From Echinococcus granulosus (Eukaryota > Platyhelminthes > Cestoda > Cyclophyllidea > Taeniidae), in NCBI RefSeq assembly GCF_000524195.1, contig NW_020170381.1:1359678-1423677 (forward strand): a DNA stretch of 64,000 nucleotides. Reading direction: 5' to 3'. This document shows, in pieces, positions 14,001-24,308 of this stretch. The notes under the pieces are model-generated. The model ran no database searches. It saw only the letters and a program-made list of their open reading frames with translations, and was not told the origin of the DNA. A program made the position numbers and the translations under genes. Every line of letters begins with the position of its first letter. The stretch's first letter is position 1.

Positions 14001-17000
14001 CTAGGATTAAAAGGGGAGAGAGCTTGCTCAGACTTCATAATAGCAGGTCGCTATCTTGGCATTGGAACTGTCAAATAAATGTTCAAATTTGGACTCACGG
14101 CAGTGCTCTAGGCATTCCACAGTATGCCATATTCGTTACCGAAATCTTGGGCCTCCATCCAAAGGCTGGCTGTAGTTTTGGCTTGTCGAAAATGCGTATT
14201 TCAGCTACTCATGCTGGTTGAGTTTGAGGCTCATCCCAGCGTGCTACTTATATCAGTAACAGTGATTCGACATAAGGCAATGTTGTACTTACGATACTAA
14301 TATAGACTCAGTTGATCGTTTTTGAAATGGTACTTAGCTTTCTTGATGTTAGCAAGTACACCAACCCGCATTACCTGTGCAGCTTATCTGGTCCCCATAG
14401 GGCTAATCTTTATATTGACAACCGAAGGACTTTTAGACTTTCCACGGTAGTTATTAATGGACATCTGCACATAGCAGGTTCTTTTCGGCCACATATATTG
14501 TAGAACACCAGCAGCCTCTTCTTCTCATTGACAAGAGCGTTGACGTGAAGCAGATCAAGGTGGCAGAATCTTTCGGTGTCATGATCATCCGGTACGACAA
14601 AGGTACCACCAACCCTTTATCCATCTAATGAGTATAAAATAGGAGTGAATCCCTTTAGTAAAGTTCTACTAATAAGTAGATTGGTACTAGCTTGTTCCTT
14701 TTTGTGTTTGACGTTTTGTTTCGAGCGATACCTGGTTGCTGCACTAACTTTTATCGTGACTCTTTTATAGAAAGATTGTATTAATTCGCTAAGCCAATTA
14801 CGACCAGTTCTTTGACAAAAGTTGTCTTATTCAGGTCGAGAGTCTCGTATCTCTGTGCTACAGCTGAGCGATTTGCCTCTCGCGGAGGTCATCGATCGTG
14901 TTCTGGTGAAAAAGCACATGTTGGACCGGTCAAGGGGTAAAGCAATTGACTATTTTGCAAGCAACTTGAATGCATAAGCATATTTCTCAGTAGCAACATC
15001 TTTTTGCAAACAAAACATTCCTGCTCACCATAGGTTGTCACATATTCTCAACGAGTACTTCAGCAACGAGGCCGCTACGGCTAGTGTTTGCCGTTGGTAA
15101 ACGACTCCTCATTTACCAATGGCAAGTGGAGATCACCGGCAGGTCGTTATCCTCGTGGAATCAATTCACCTACTCTGAGCTTTCAGCTCGCTTTGTTTTC
15201 GTTCGCGTAAGTGCACCGAGATTTGGCTGCTCTTCCCTTGCATCGGCATTAACATGAGAGAGTCATGCAAAACGTGCAGTCGCCAGCGCACATCCCGAAT
15301 CTTGGGATACAACGTTTGCATTGAATAGTAAACCTATCTCCAGCTCCTTCAAATAATTAGTTTTCACCAAAAGAATGCGCCCCCTTCAAATCTTTTCGCA
15401 TAGTGTTATCAACTCCAAAATCCATTGTAGTGACAAAATTTCATGCTAAACAAGAGATGATGCTAAATGGTTTTTCCTATAACTACCAGAATTTTTCATT
15501 TTCTTAGGAAATTCCCACAAGCGAGGCAGTTCAAGTGCTAAGCATGCTTGACAGCAACATGGGCGGCCGTATTTGCGCCGGCTACCGTAACCAATTCGAT
15601 CTGCTGGACGAACGCACTGGCGAGACGCTCCACCTCTATCGGACCGAAAACGTTAAAAACCAGGCTGTTGCTGTGGTGGAGATACGCTCGGACGATGATT
15701 TAGAGCTCCTCCTTTGCTTTAATCGTAAGAACATCAAACTAGCAAAAATTAGAAATTTTAGTACACCAACATTTAATCCTTTCATAAAAACCCACCTTAA
15801 CATTTCAATGAAGTGTATCCTTTGTCCAGTGTATTTGTTTCACATTCCATGTGCCATAATTTGGCGGAATTAACTTACAAAAGCGCACATGGCTAAAATG
15901 GGTATTTGCGTGTCTCTTCACAAATGAAACAACTGGGGGAATTGTGTAGTATGGAGTACAATGAGGGTTTCCTTGCAGAGAACAACGAAAGCATCAAAAT
16001 GATTTAGTAGTACTCAGCACAGCTAGCTACTGTCTAAACCTTTAGAGGCTTTCATAAAATAATTTTTAGGAAATTCCAGAGAGCAAACATGAACCGCAGT
16101 TGTTTATTGAAGAAAAAAGGTTGCGCAAATTCTATGAAGTTGCATTTTCAAGAATTGCTGATTACTTGCGAAAATGCTTCCGTGTTTAGGGAGCATAGAC
16201 ACGGACGCAAAATTGTGAAGTTTCTATTTTCCTCCAAAGGGTGCGTGATATGGCGGACGTTATTGTTTTCAGAGAATTTGCAGATTTGAGGGGACTTTAA
16301 TGCAGAACACCATGCTCGAAAAACCATAAAGTGCTTTACACTAGTTATCCCTACATAAAGTAGAAGTTTGTCTGCATAAAGAATTAGATAGCTGTATTAA
16401 TAGTGCTGCTTCCTTTACGGATGCAATTTGGACGAACAATTATTGATACCTTTTGATTCTAGTTGTCGCAGAAAGTTTCGTGGGAGAGCAAACACATCGA
16501 AGCACATGTTGATTAGTTACTTCAATATTTGCATTTGTCAGCTCATTATTATTGTACTTTTGCGATAGTGTACTGGGTTGTAATGGAGCTCCAAAGAACT
16601 CCGACACAACCACCAGTATACATTGTACTATTGTTCCTTTAAATTTATTCACAATCAGGCAACTGTTACCTGCAGAGGATCACGAAGAGGTCCTTGCTAT
16701 TCCATAACCATTCAGACATATTCAATACTTGCTCGTCTCTCGAAGGGATGGAGCATCAATTTGCCGAGGGATTTAGCACTACCAGCTCGGCAATTAAGTC
16801 TCCTGTCACTAGTAGCCGTGTTCAAACAGCTGCCACTACTGACTACAACTTCTCGTGGAACTTCGAACCAAAGCATATTGGTAACAGCTCACATCCATAG
16901 AAACTAAATTCGTGCATTGAATGACGGAATAAACTCACTTCACCATACCTTTCTTTGCATAGTTCTTGCGCCGCCATACATTCTGGGTTTTACAGAGAGT

Positions 17001-18139
17001 GCCGTTGAGTTTCGTCTCCTAATGAATGGAAGTCTAGTCCATACAATGACAGTTCCTAACTGTCTTCTCCTCTCATCTAAGGTAAGTCTGATTTTTCTAT
17101 TTCAAAGCAATTTACAACACAGTCCCGTAAACTAATGTTGGATTCCGTCAATCAACTTCTGAATGCTTGTGGCAAAAAAAAACATAATTTGGACACGCTG
17201 CACTGTTCCTTTCTTTGAAGCAATCCCCGGTTTCGGCTAAATAAACTGAGAAGCGTAGTAAGCCACTGCTTTTTGTATCCACAGCAAGACATATACTTTG
17301 CTTCGAGTTCGGAAGCGCTTCACCAAAGCATCCTCTCAGGTGATCTATGCCAATCACCGCACCTGCACTCCTTGCAGACTCTCGAATCCCCGCTAGTGCA
17401 TCCACGACAGGCGACCCCCCCTCAACGCAGTGGGAGTCCAAGTAGAAGCAGGAAATCTAATGCTAGTGAGTTTTGTCCTTTCTGCTAAGGATTCTATCAA
17501 AATGCCGACCCCCTTTTAAACCCTTTTTACTGAGCACATGCTCTCAAGCGCCCTGCCTCGTACATGGCTTTCGTTTGGGGAATGTAGATAATCAAACAAA
17601 ATTTCAAATCCCATTGAATTAATTACGCATATTTCCGCCAAAAGAACGAGACGCCACTTTTTATCTGTCTGAACCTCCTAGATAATCATATCCGACTCCA
17701 ATGCTAAAATTTAACTGATCTTGACTTTGAATATTAGAGTGCATTGTGGGATCTGGTCAGCGATGAGACCATGCTATTTCGCTAGAATATCAAAAAATAT
17801 TATTTTTTAGTAACCAGCAACGAGAGTGTGGTTGGCTATCCAGGGGGAAGCAATTTTGTGCTTTCTCCAACGCAGCAAAGCGACGTCCAGGAAACTACGG
17901 GTTACGCATCTTCGGCTTGTCTGACCATGGGCTCGTCGTCGGATAGCAGTGGAAGCCAACATCATCTCGCCCGCTACATATACTGCATTTCTCTAGAGAC
18001 GCTAACTGGTCGACACTACGACGGCAGTCCCGATAGGGGCAGTTGTGAGTCCCCTAACCCAGTCAAAGTGCTCGAAAAGATACGTGACTTCCGTGATACA
18101 CCAGAAACACTGCAATTTTTCCCGCTTTCCCCTTCATGA
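5080..18139 (+). CDS. GARNL3: GARNL3-like Rap/RanGAP and CNH domain protein (23 exons)
   Basis: Predicted GTPase-activating protein for Rap-type small GTPases with a C-terminal citron-homology (CNH) domain, acting in cytoplasmic signalling. Exons: 5080-5548, 5628-5746, 5797-5861, 5902-5992, 6029-6104, 6441-6539, 7937-8040, 8529-8643, 9367-9412, 9972-10078, 11291-11403, 12640-12750, 13053-13127, 13415-13478, 13549-13596, 14504-14602, 14835-14936, 15034-15206, 15508-15724, 16659-16880, 16963-17081, 17285-17465, 17811-18139. All use GT-AG, phases agree, and the sum is 3,144 nt (1,047 codons plus stop), close to the vertebrate length of about 1,010. Markers in order: TRWYFKYFLGK, LRQYRAILW, VNFKFGVL, GHEIMFHVSTLLP, and RKRHIGND, whose Asn is the catalytic 'asparagine thumb' of RapGAPs. 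Then come FSEESVPYFGP, FAQKR, IIRGDAP and CNH pieces such as ICAGYRNQFDLL and FRLLMNGSLVHT. The N-terminus carries an insertion of roughly 110 residues between AGRFRLEPG and HLENPE. The start at 5080 is the first in-frame ATG of exon 1; an upstream exon cannot be excluded. Confidence 0.93.
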
Positions 18140-18272
18140 GTGACCTTCCTAAGCGAACTTTGTAAAAACGAGTACATCTGGGTGCTAAAAACATGGAACA
18201 ACGTGTCATTTCACCGCGAGCAAACAGTCCGTCTATCACGCATCTCGCCATGGGTGATAAAACATCAGCTTG

Positions 18273-18278
18273 AATAAA
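18273..18278 (+). other. Polyadenylation signal AATAAA of GARNL3
   Basis: AATAAA lies 134 bases past the GARNL3 stop codon on the same strand, a normal position for a short 3' untranslated region. Confidence 0.5.
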
Positions 18279-18828
18279 CCCAACTACTCATTTACAGCCA
18301 ACGGGTTCATGATATTTCTCATTATCCTTTCAAACCCGAGGACAAAAGGTTTCTCGAGACAATGTCTTTAGTCTAGTACATTAAAAAATAGACCCTATTT
18401 ACTAATAAAATGGGTCCCGAAAAAAACCAGACTATAAGGCAGGGGACTGGGGAATGGTTTAATTACAGGGTTAATAATTGTCTCAAGCATTAACTATTGT
18501 TGAATTTGCATAGCATACTCTTAACATCAAGTTCTGTTATCCTACCATACAGGTATATTTGTGTCAGAATTTTGCCCATAAATAGACAAGATCTTATGAG
18601 ATACAATTTGGGAAAAAAGTATCCTGGAAAAATTCATTTTTGTAGATGCTGAAAAGGTTCGAAGTTTTGTTTTACTATGATTATTCTGGACATATGCCAC
18701 CATCATGCTCTGCAAAATGAGCTTATATTGCACAACTGTTTCAAGAGCGCCGAACGAATTCTGAATGAGAAATTTGCAAAAAACATTGACAGTATTAATC
18801 AGAACGTTAAGTAATAAACTGCGAGATT

Positions 18829-19514
18829 TTACTTGAAAGCGTGTGTATGACATTCTACAGGTTTTAGCTGGAGATGAAAAGGCAAATTTGTAATTATTAC
18901 GCTCAATTGCCTGATCATGGATGCCCTTCCTTCCAATTTCGATTTGATGGCACTTTTGATGAAATTGACCATTGAGTTTGATCTTTTGTGACCTAAATCA
19001 AGTGTAATCACCGATGCACTAACAAGGAGTAAGATGGTACCATTCAAATCCTTCGAAAGAATTCCTCGTAATGAAGTCGTAGAAATCAATTCCTTGTTGA
19101 AACAGCTATCATGTATGCAAAACGTTCTAGACTTTATTGATTCCTCAGCGGTTGACTCGTAACTGCCAGAGTTCCTTCCCTCCCTTGATCGGGTACAACC
19201 AGGAAAATTTTTTTTCAAAAATTGCTCGTAAAAAATCATTTTCGGTGAGCCAGAGGTGTGCGCGAAATGACTGTTGGAGTTTTCCGAACTGGTCTTTTGA
19301 GTTGAGGTTGTTGGAATACATTTCAAAAAGCAGTTTGGAAAATCAAAAAAAGTTTCGCCTTGCAATGGCTCCTGAATGGTCGATCTTCCACCGGAGTTAG
19401 GAGGGACTCCTTGAGGAAGAAATGCCCTGCTAACTTGGTGCGCCGAGGGGATTTTCCGAGGTCTTTTAAGGACTGCCTTAAGGGAAAAGAGGGCGATTTC
19501 AGTTATTTTAAGCA
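18829..19514 (-). CDS. Terminal exon of an unrecognised gene (partial)
   Basis: A 228-codon frame runs to a stop at 18829. Its upstream end has no ATG (the track-style start would be GTG), but a strong acceptor with a pyrimidine tract, GTCTTGTTTCAG, ends at 19515. The exon therefore most likely starts at 19514 in phase 1. The protein is Ser/Lys-rich and has a hydrophobic stretch ILLLVSASVITLDLG near residue 165, followed by a basic helix. I recognise no family. It faces the 3' end of GARNL3 tail-to-tail. Upstream exons should lie between 19520 and about 20600; a hydrophobic frame at 19976-20167 on the same strand is a weak candidate. The length of uninterrupted frame in AT-rich DNA argues for coding, but a chance frame cannot be ruled out. 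Confidence 0.45.
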
Positions 19515-20621
19515 CTGAAACAAGACAAAGACGTGCATATTTGAAGTAAACCGACGTCTCAATGTACGGCCATTATTTCGTTCATACTTAGATTCTACGA
19601 ATGAAAGCACGTAACTTCCACTACTGCACTGAGTCACCTAAGTGCATCTGAGATGGTTAGACTAGTGCCAGTGGATTTTATCTACTAGAAAGGGGAGAGA
19701 ACTTAGAAACTCAACCGTCCATACGAGAATTTCATCTTTCTGAAGTCCAGCAGTCAGGGTAGTTAGACTGCAGAGACCCTTAACCAAAGTTCCTCCAATA
19801 CTCACTCCCTCTTAATTCCAGATCCGTTGTAACGATGGCTTAAAGTATGCATAGTATTAAGTCACCCGAAATTAGCTTATTAAAGATAAAACCATCGTTC
19901 AAGAGTATATTTAAACCTGAGTTTAGGGTTACACAAAAATAAGGTTGATGAAGTGAGCACCGTTGGAGTACGGAACTATTTATTCATAAGGCTGGTCGAA
20001 AAGTCAACCAATGGTGGAGAACCATGAATCAAAAGTCTCAATGCTTGAACCATGAAGGCTACGAGTCGTAGCAGTTTAAAAAGACACGATCTTAGTCCTA
20101 GTTGAAGTACATAAATTGGAGTTGGGCAAACCACGGCAGCCAATGATTTAGACAATAAAACGAACAAGCGTGGGCAGACAACTAACTTAGAAGACAGATT
20201 CCTTCGGCAATGTCACTAAAAAATACTGGAACTGGATAAAATTTAATTAGATACAAAGGTGAACAGGGACGCAACCAAAATATTGTCCCAAATATGGATA
20301 CCATAACGCTTTTGTAAATCACATCAAAGTAAATCCGCATTAGCAATGACTGAATGAATTTCCAAATCTAGTGTAGTTAGTTCATGGATAGTAGAATATC
20401 TAGACGGATATTTTCATAATAAACGATTGTGCCAATAAAAGCGATTAAGATGGATGTTAATACGTACCTGTTCCACAAGAGGAATGCTCACATCCTCCAC
20501 GATTGCTTTCTGATACGATTTTCTCGCACCTTGATGCCTAGGCGGTACCTTTTTTGAGTTGTTTCCCTTCTGATTTCTTATTCTGGTGGAAAATCGACGT
20601 GTCTCATTCTTCCGCTGTTTA

Positions 20622-22292
20622 CTAAGAGAACTTTTTTTGGAAATATTTTGCGTTTTTTCGGAGTAATTGTACCCGTAACCTTCTATCCGCGTCTGAAGGG
20701 TCGACATAGCAACAACTATTCTACTTAAAAAAGAGAGTACCAAAATTTGAATGACTCACATGGATAGGTAATTTTAAAGCATCTTCGGCTGCTTCAATAG
20801 CTTTCTCGATTCGCGACCAATGCTTACTTTTCTATAAGGGCAATTTATACGCATTTTTAAGTTAATGAAACCATTTACAGTCTCGAAAGCTCATTTTGCA
20901 TTGATAATACGGCAAACGGTAATGTACATAGACTAGCATTTCATGATACAAAGGTCAGTTTACATTGATAAAGATGAGGTGCTTTTGAAACTCAGTCGTA
21001 ATTGAGTTGAGCATACTAACGGTGAAACAATCTGGGAATGCACGTCCACTGGCGAAAGTGACAAGTAAACGAATGATTCACTTGGGTATTTTGACTTTAA
21101 AATATGCCAACGTGGTGCGGATACAAATATGTAGCATAATCAATGGGGAAGACCACACAAGTTTTAGGGTTCAGCCGATCATCTACTTGGGGTATTTGAT
21201 ATACTTTATGCCTGGGGCTTCATTCATAACAGCGAATACATCTGACGTAGCGAATAAGTGACGAATATGTGAAACCTACAATAAATTAGAACCAATAGTC
21301 ATGATGAAAACGGCCCACTGTCAAGTAAAGATGAGTAGAAATTCACCTGCAACCAAACGCCGAAGTGGCCATATATGCACCCCACTTTGCTTACGCCTCG
21401 AAGCCTAGAAAATGCCATTGGGTGCCTAACAGTGCTACAAGGATCTGGCTGACGTTTCATCTAGCCCATTGGAGGTGCTTGGAAGCAGCCAAATGCAAAG
21501 ACCACCCGAGGGGCACTCATAAGTAGTCTTTGCGAATGATTAAGCCACGTTCGTGAAAAGAAAACCACATGTAAAGAGATCATCTTATCATCAACAAGAA
21601 GCAATTTAGCATTTGGCGCGTAAGAGATGACTGTGCTGTATCTGATGGAAATGGTAGGTGTCAACACACATCTTAGATAATGCATTTGTGATTCAAGCGC
21701 TTACTACTGCTATTATGAAAAAAATGAACTAGATTATAGGAGATGATTTCCTAGTTCCATGTAAAATGTGAAGCTAACATCAATGTATGGCTGTGTAGTA
21801 ACTGCTCGGAGGGGCAGAATTGCTTTTAAGTTATTGTTAAGCCAAAATTCACTGGTAAGTGTTTCCCGGGGAAGTAGTAAAGGTTGTTCAATAAAGCTCT
21901 GTCACGCTTGATAGTATGTTATAAAACACATTTTTATAGGAATTTTTGCACAGTAATAATATTCCGCTTTTTCTCGTTTATAGTTACGCGGCATTGTAGT
22001 AGCCATTGTCAATCATTATTACCTTAAGTGTTTCATCGATGAGTGTTCCAGGTACATAGTCCCGCAAACAAAGAGCAGGAATGTGCTTGGCTGTCGTGAC
22101 GTGAGGTTCGAGAGACACCACCCAATAGTGAGTCGCCTTGTGCGTCACTGGATCGTAGTCGGCATAGAGCCCCCTCTCGTCAAAATCTACCATTGCCGGC
22201 CACCAGATTAAACCTTTGGGGTTAGCGCAAAATATTTCGCAAGTGATCATTCCGAATGTCAACAAAAAATCACCGGTATCACAGAAGTCATC
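20622..22292 (-). CDS. PWWP-domain protein, ZCWPW1/2-like (3' part)
   Basis: PWWP domains bind methylated histone H3 and DNA in the nucleus; ZCWPW1/2 read PRDM9-type marks in meiosis. Three exons: 22023-22292, 20760-20831 and 20622-20720 (stop TAG at 20622-20624). Exon one encodes the domain: GMITCEIF, then GLIWWPAMVDFDE, corresponding to the PWWP core, the YADYDP strand, HYWVVSL and AKHIPALCLRDY. The order and spacing match ZCWPW PWWP domains, including the D-rich loop after PAMV. Exon two (KSKHWSRIEKAIEAAEDALK) resembles the helix that follows the PWWP in ZCWPW1. Junction phases are 0 and 0 and splice sites are GT-AG. The first exon is entered in phase 1, so at least one upstream exon is missing. 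No CW zinc finger (W..C..C.KW) was found in 22.3-23.1 kb. Other PWWP families are possible. The last exon is the least certain: a different frame is open across 20414-20743. Confidence 0.6.
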
Positions 22293-23086
22293 TGTTAGGT
22301 AGTGCATTAATGTTCATAAACAACTATACTTAGATGTACCGATGGCCTGCACGTTTACCCTATACGCGGTAAAATAGGATATTTTCTCGAGATTCTGGAT
22401 GAGAAGTATTGTTAGGATCCAAAAAAACTGTTGAGAGTAAAATCTGCAGCTTGTATTTCAATTATATGTCCGATATCAATACGCTGATTTTTATTTAAAA
22501 AGTCTGACTGGACTAAAAGTCATGAAAGGGGAGTGACAATCGCGTAATGGACCACCGTGAAAAATGCATTACTTGCCAGCCCATTTTAAACCAGCCTTCG
22601 ACATAAAACCAATATGGCAAATTAAAAATTTCGACGACTTCAAATCTTGTTGAAGCATCTTGAAAGAGAGTAAGTCGCATGAAAATTAATACTCATGCAA
22701 TTCCAGCTACAATACGCAAACACTTATTTGATTATTAGCTGGAGTGATGCATCCTTAACCATAGAGATTCAGACGTATGTACGAAGCGCAAAAAACCAGT
22801 TAGAGGAAGGTACCACATCAAAACCTATTTCTTCGATTCGTTATGACAATTATCAGGAATATCTGTTATGAAGAGTATATCAGCCAATACAGTTAAGACT
22901 TGTAAGCAAATAAATTCAAGAAATCTGGAAAATTGCTGCACAGTTAAGTTATCAAAGTGAATATACTGATTTGGAGTCAGGCGAACTGAAAGCAAAACGC
23001 AAGTACCGTGTATTTAGTATGCTAAAATCCACTATAAAGTAAATAATTAGAGTAATAACGTATAGCAAAAGCATCGCAAAACGGTA

Positions 23087-23092
23087 TTTATT
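23087..23092 (-). other. Polyadenylation signal AATAAA of UBL gene
   Basis: Plus-strand TTTATT reads AATAAA on the minus strand, about 47 bases beyond the stop of the four-domain ubiquitin-like gene. Confidence 0.45.
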
Positions 23093-23138
23093 ACAGAGCA
23101 GTTCACTTAAATGAGGAAGTATACACAAAGGCGTTAAT

Positions 23139-24215
23139 TCATTTCGAAGTCCATTCTGTTTTGGCTGGAAGATACACATACTCAATAGTCATGCCATCTT
23201 TTAGACCGAGATCAGACAACCGTGTCCCATAGTCTTGCATGTAATTCCCATCCACTGTGTTTTTCAACCAAAGGGGACCAGGATTCCCACTAATCTCCCT
23301 TCTCAATGAATCCATCGCATCCTGCACTGTGGCCTCATGGGACATCGGAATGGAAAAGGCATTTTGCCTGTCCCTGAAGTGCAGCACCATCGTAGTACTG
23401 CTGGGACTCTGTGGCGCGTTCCTTTTGACTTCATTGTTAGTAGAACGAGCGTCTGCCAGGTACACTGTGTCGCCATCGTTGAGGCCGAGTTCCTCCAGGC
23501 TCTTCGTCAGATCGGTCACGTGTGGAAGATCTTCTCGTAGAGTAAAGATTTGATGCGCCGCGGGAATGCCAGTTTTCCTCTCTATCTCTCCAACAACTTC
23601 ACAGAGCGTGACCTTCTTCACGAAAGAGAAATCAAAGACCTCGCCATCACGAGTCATAATATTTAGCCTTATTTTAGGTACCACATCACTTTGCCTGGAT
23701 AACTTTTTCGAGTGTTCCTCTGCATCATTAAGAGGACTACCAACAAAACGTCTAGCGACAACAATACATGAATTCTTTTTGATACCGTAATGCTCCAAAA
23801 CTTCGCTATCTTCCAGAATCCAATGGTCAAAGATAAGGCGCATCTCAGAGGTCTCATTCGTAGAGATGTTCAGCTTCTCCTCAATAGCTGAACGCAATTC
23901 GCTTACTTTAGAATCTAGACAGATCGACAGGTAAACAGTTTTGTCGGCAGAAACAGAGACGCGAATAGATGTTGGCTTTCTATAACTTGCTCGTTGGTAA
24001 AGAACGATAGGAGCAACCATATCGGGCTTAGGAAGCCGATAGTCGCCAAGAGAATGCTCATCTTCGAGGAAAATTCCACGAACAGTGAGAACTTGATCCT
24101 CAGGTGGCAAGCCGATGTTTCGACTAATGGCCTGCTTCAGGTCTTTGATGGTCGTCTTCTCGGTGACATTAATGTTAAAGAGTTTCTGCGAGTTGTGAAC
24201 AATCTTTACCTTCAT
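23139..24215 (-). CDS. Four-domain divergent ubiquitin-like protein
   Basis: Single-exon gene of 358 codons from ATG 24215. An in-frame ATG at 24308 would add 31 residues, but I prefer 24215 because the paralogue at 1-2.3 kb also starts exactly at its first domain. Four tandem beta-grasp domains lie at about residues 1-74, 84-157, 182-255 and 275-350. Each shows ubiquitin landmarks: hydrophobic first strand, K/E-rich helix (IKDLKQAISRNIGLPPEDQ), and a LEDEHSLGDY turn like ubiquitin's LEDGRTLSDY. Between domains are short polar linkers. No domain ends in Gly-Gly and the protein ends in a short TEWTSK tail, so it should not be processed or conjugated; a role as scaffold or proteasome/UBD-binding protein is inference. 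The lack of introns contrasts with its neighbours and suggests a retrocopy origin or a rapidly evolving worm-specific family. An AATAAA lies 47 bases downstream. Confidence 0.82.
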   Translation of the reverse strand: MKVKIVHNSQKLFNINVTEKTTIKDLKQAISRNIGLPPEDQVLTVRGIFLEDEHSLGDYRLPKPDMVAPIVLYQRASYRKPTSIRVSVSADKTVYLSICLDSKVSELRSAIEEKLNISTNETSEMRLIFDHWILEDSEVLEHYGIKKNSCIVVARRFVGSPLNDAEEHSKKLSRQSDVVPKIRLNIMTRDGEVFDFSFVKKVTLCEVVGEIERKTGIPAAHQIFTLREDLPHVTDLTKSLEELGLNDGDTVYLADARSTNNEVKRNAPQSPSSTTMVLHFRDRQNAFSIPMSHEATVQDAMDSLRREISGNPGPLWLKNTVDGNYMQDYGTRLSDLGLKDGMTIEYVYLPAKTEWTSK

Positions 24216-24308
24216 GGCGTCACAATGATGAATAGAACCACAACTGTATGAAGCAACCCTAGGTGGAGTTCGCTGGCAGCTATCGAGGCTCAGCAACTGC
24301 GCGCACAT

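Noticed and set aside
20414..20743. 109-codon minus frame rich in Lys/Arg with a GTACGT donor
   Set aside because: Its frame cannot be entered in phase from the preceding exon (20760-20831); the phase-0 reading ending at 20622 fits. Kept only as an alternative.
21368..21700. Possible extra minus exons of the PWWP gene
   Set aside because: Readable in some frames, but the direct junction 22023/20831 is already phase-0 and matches family order; extra exons would break phase.
23257..24251. Plus-strand frames of 60-98 codons
   Set aside because: Shadows of the minus-strand UBL gene.
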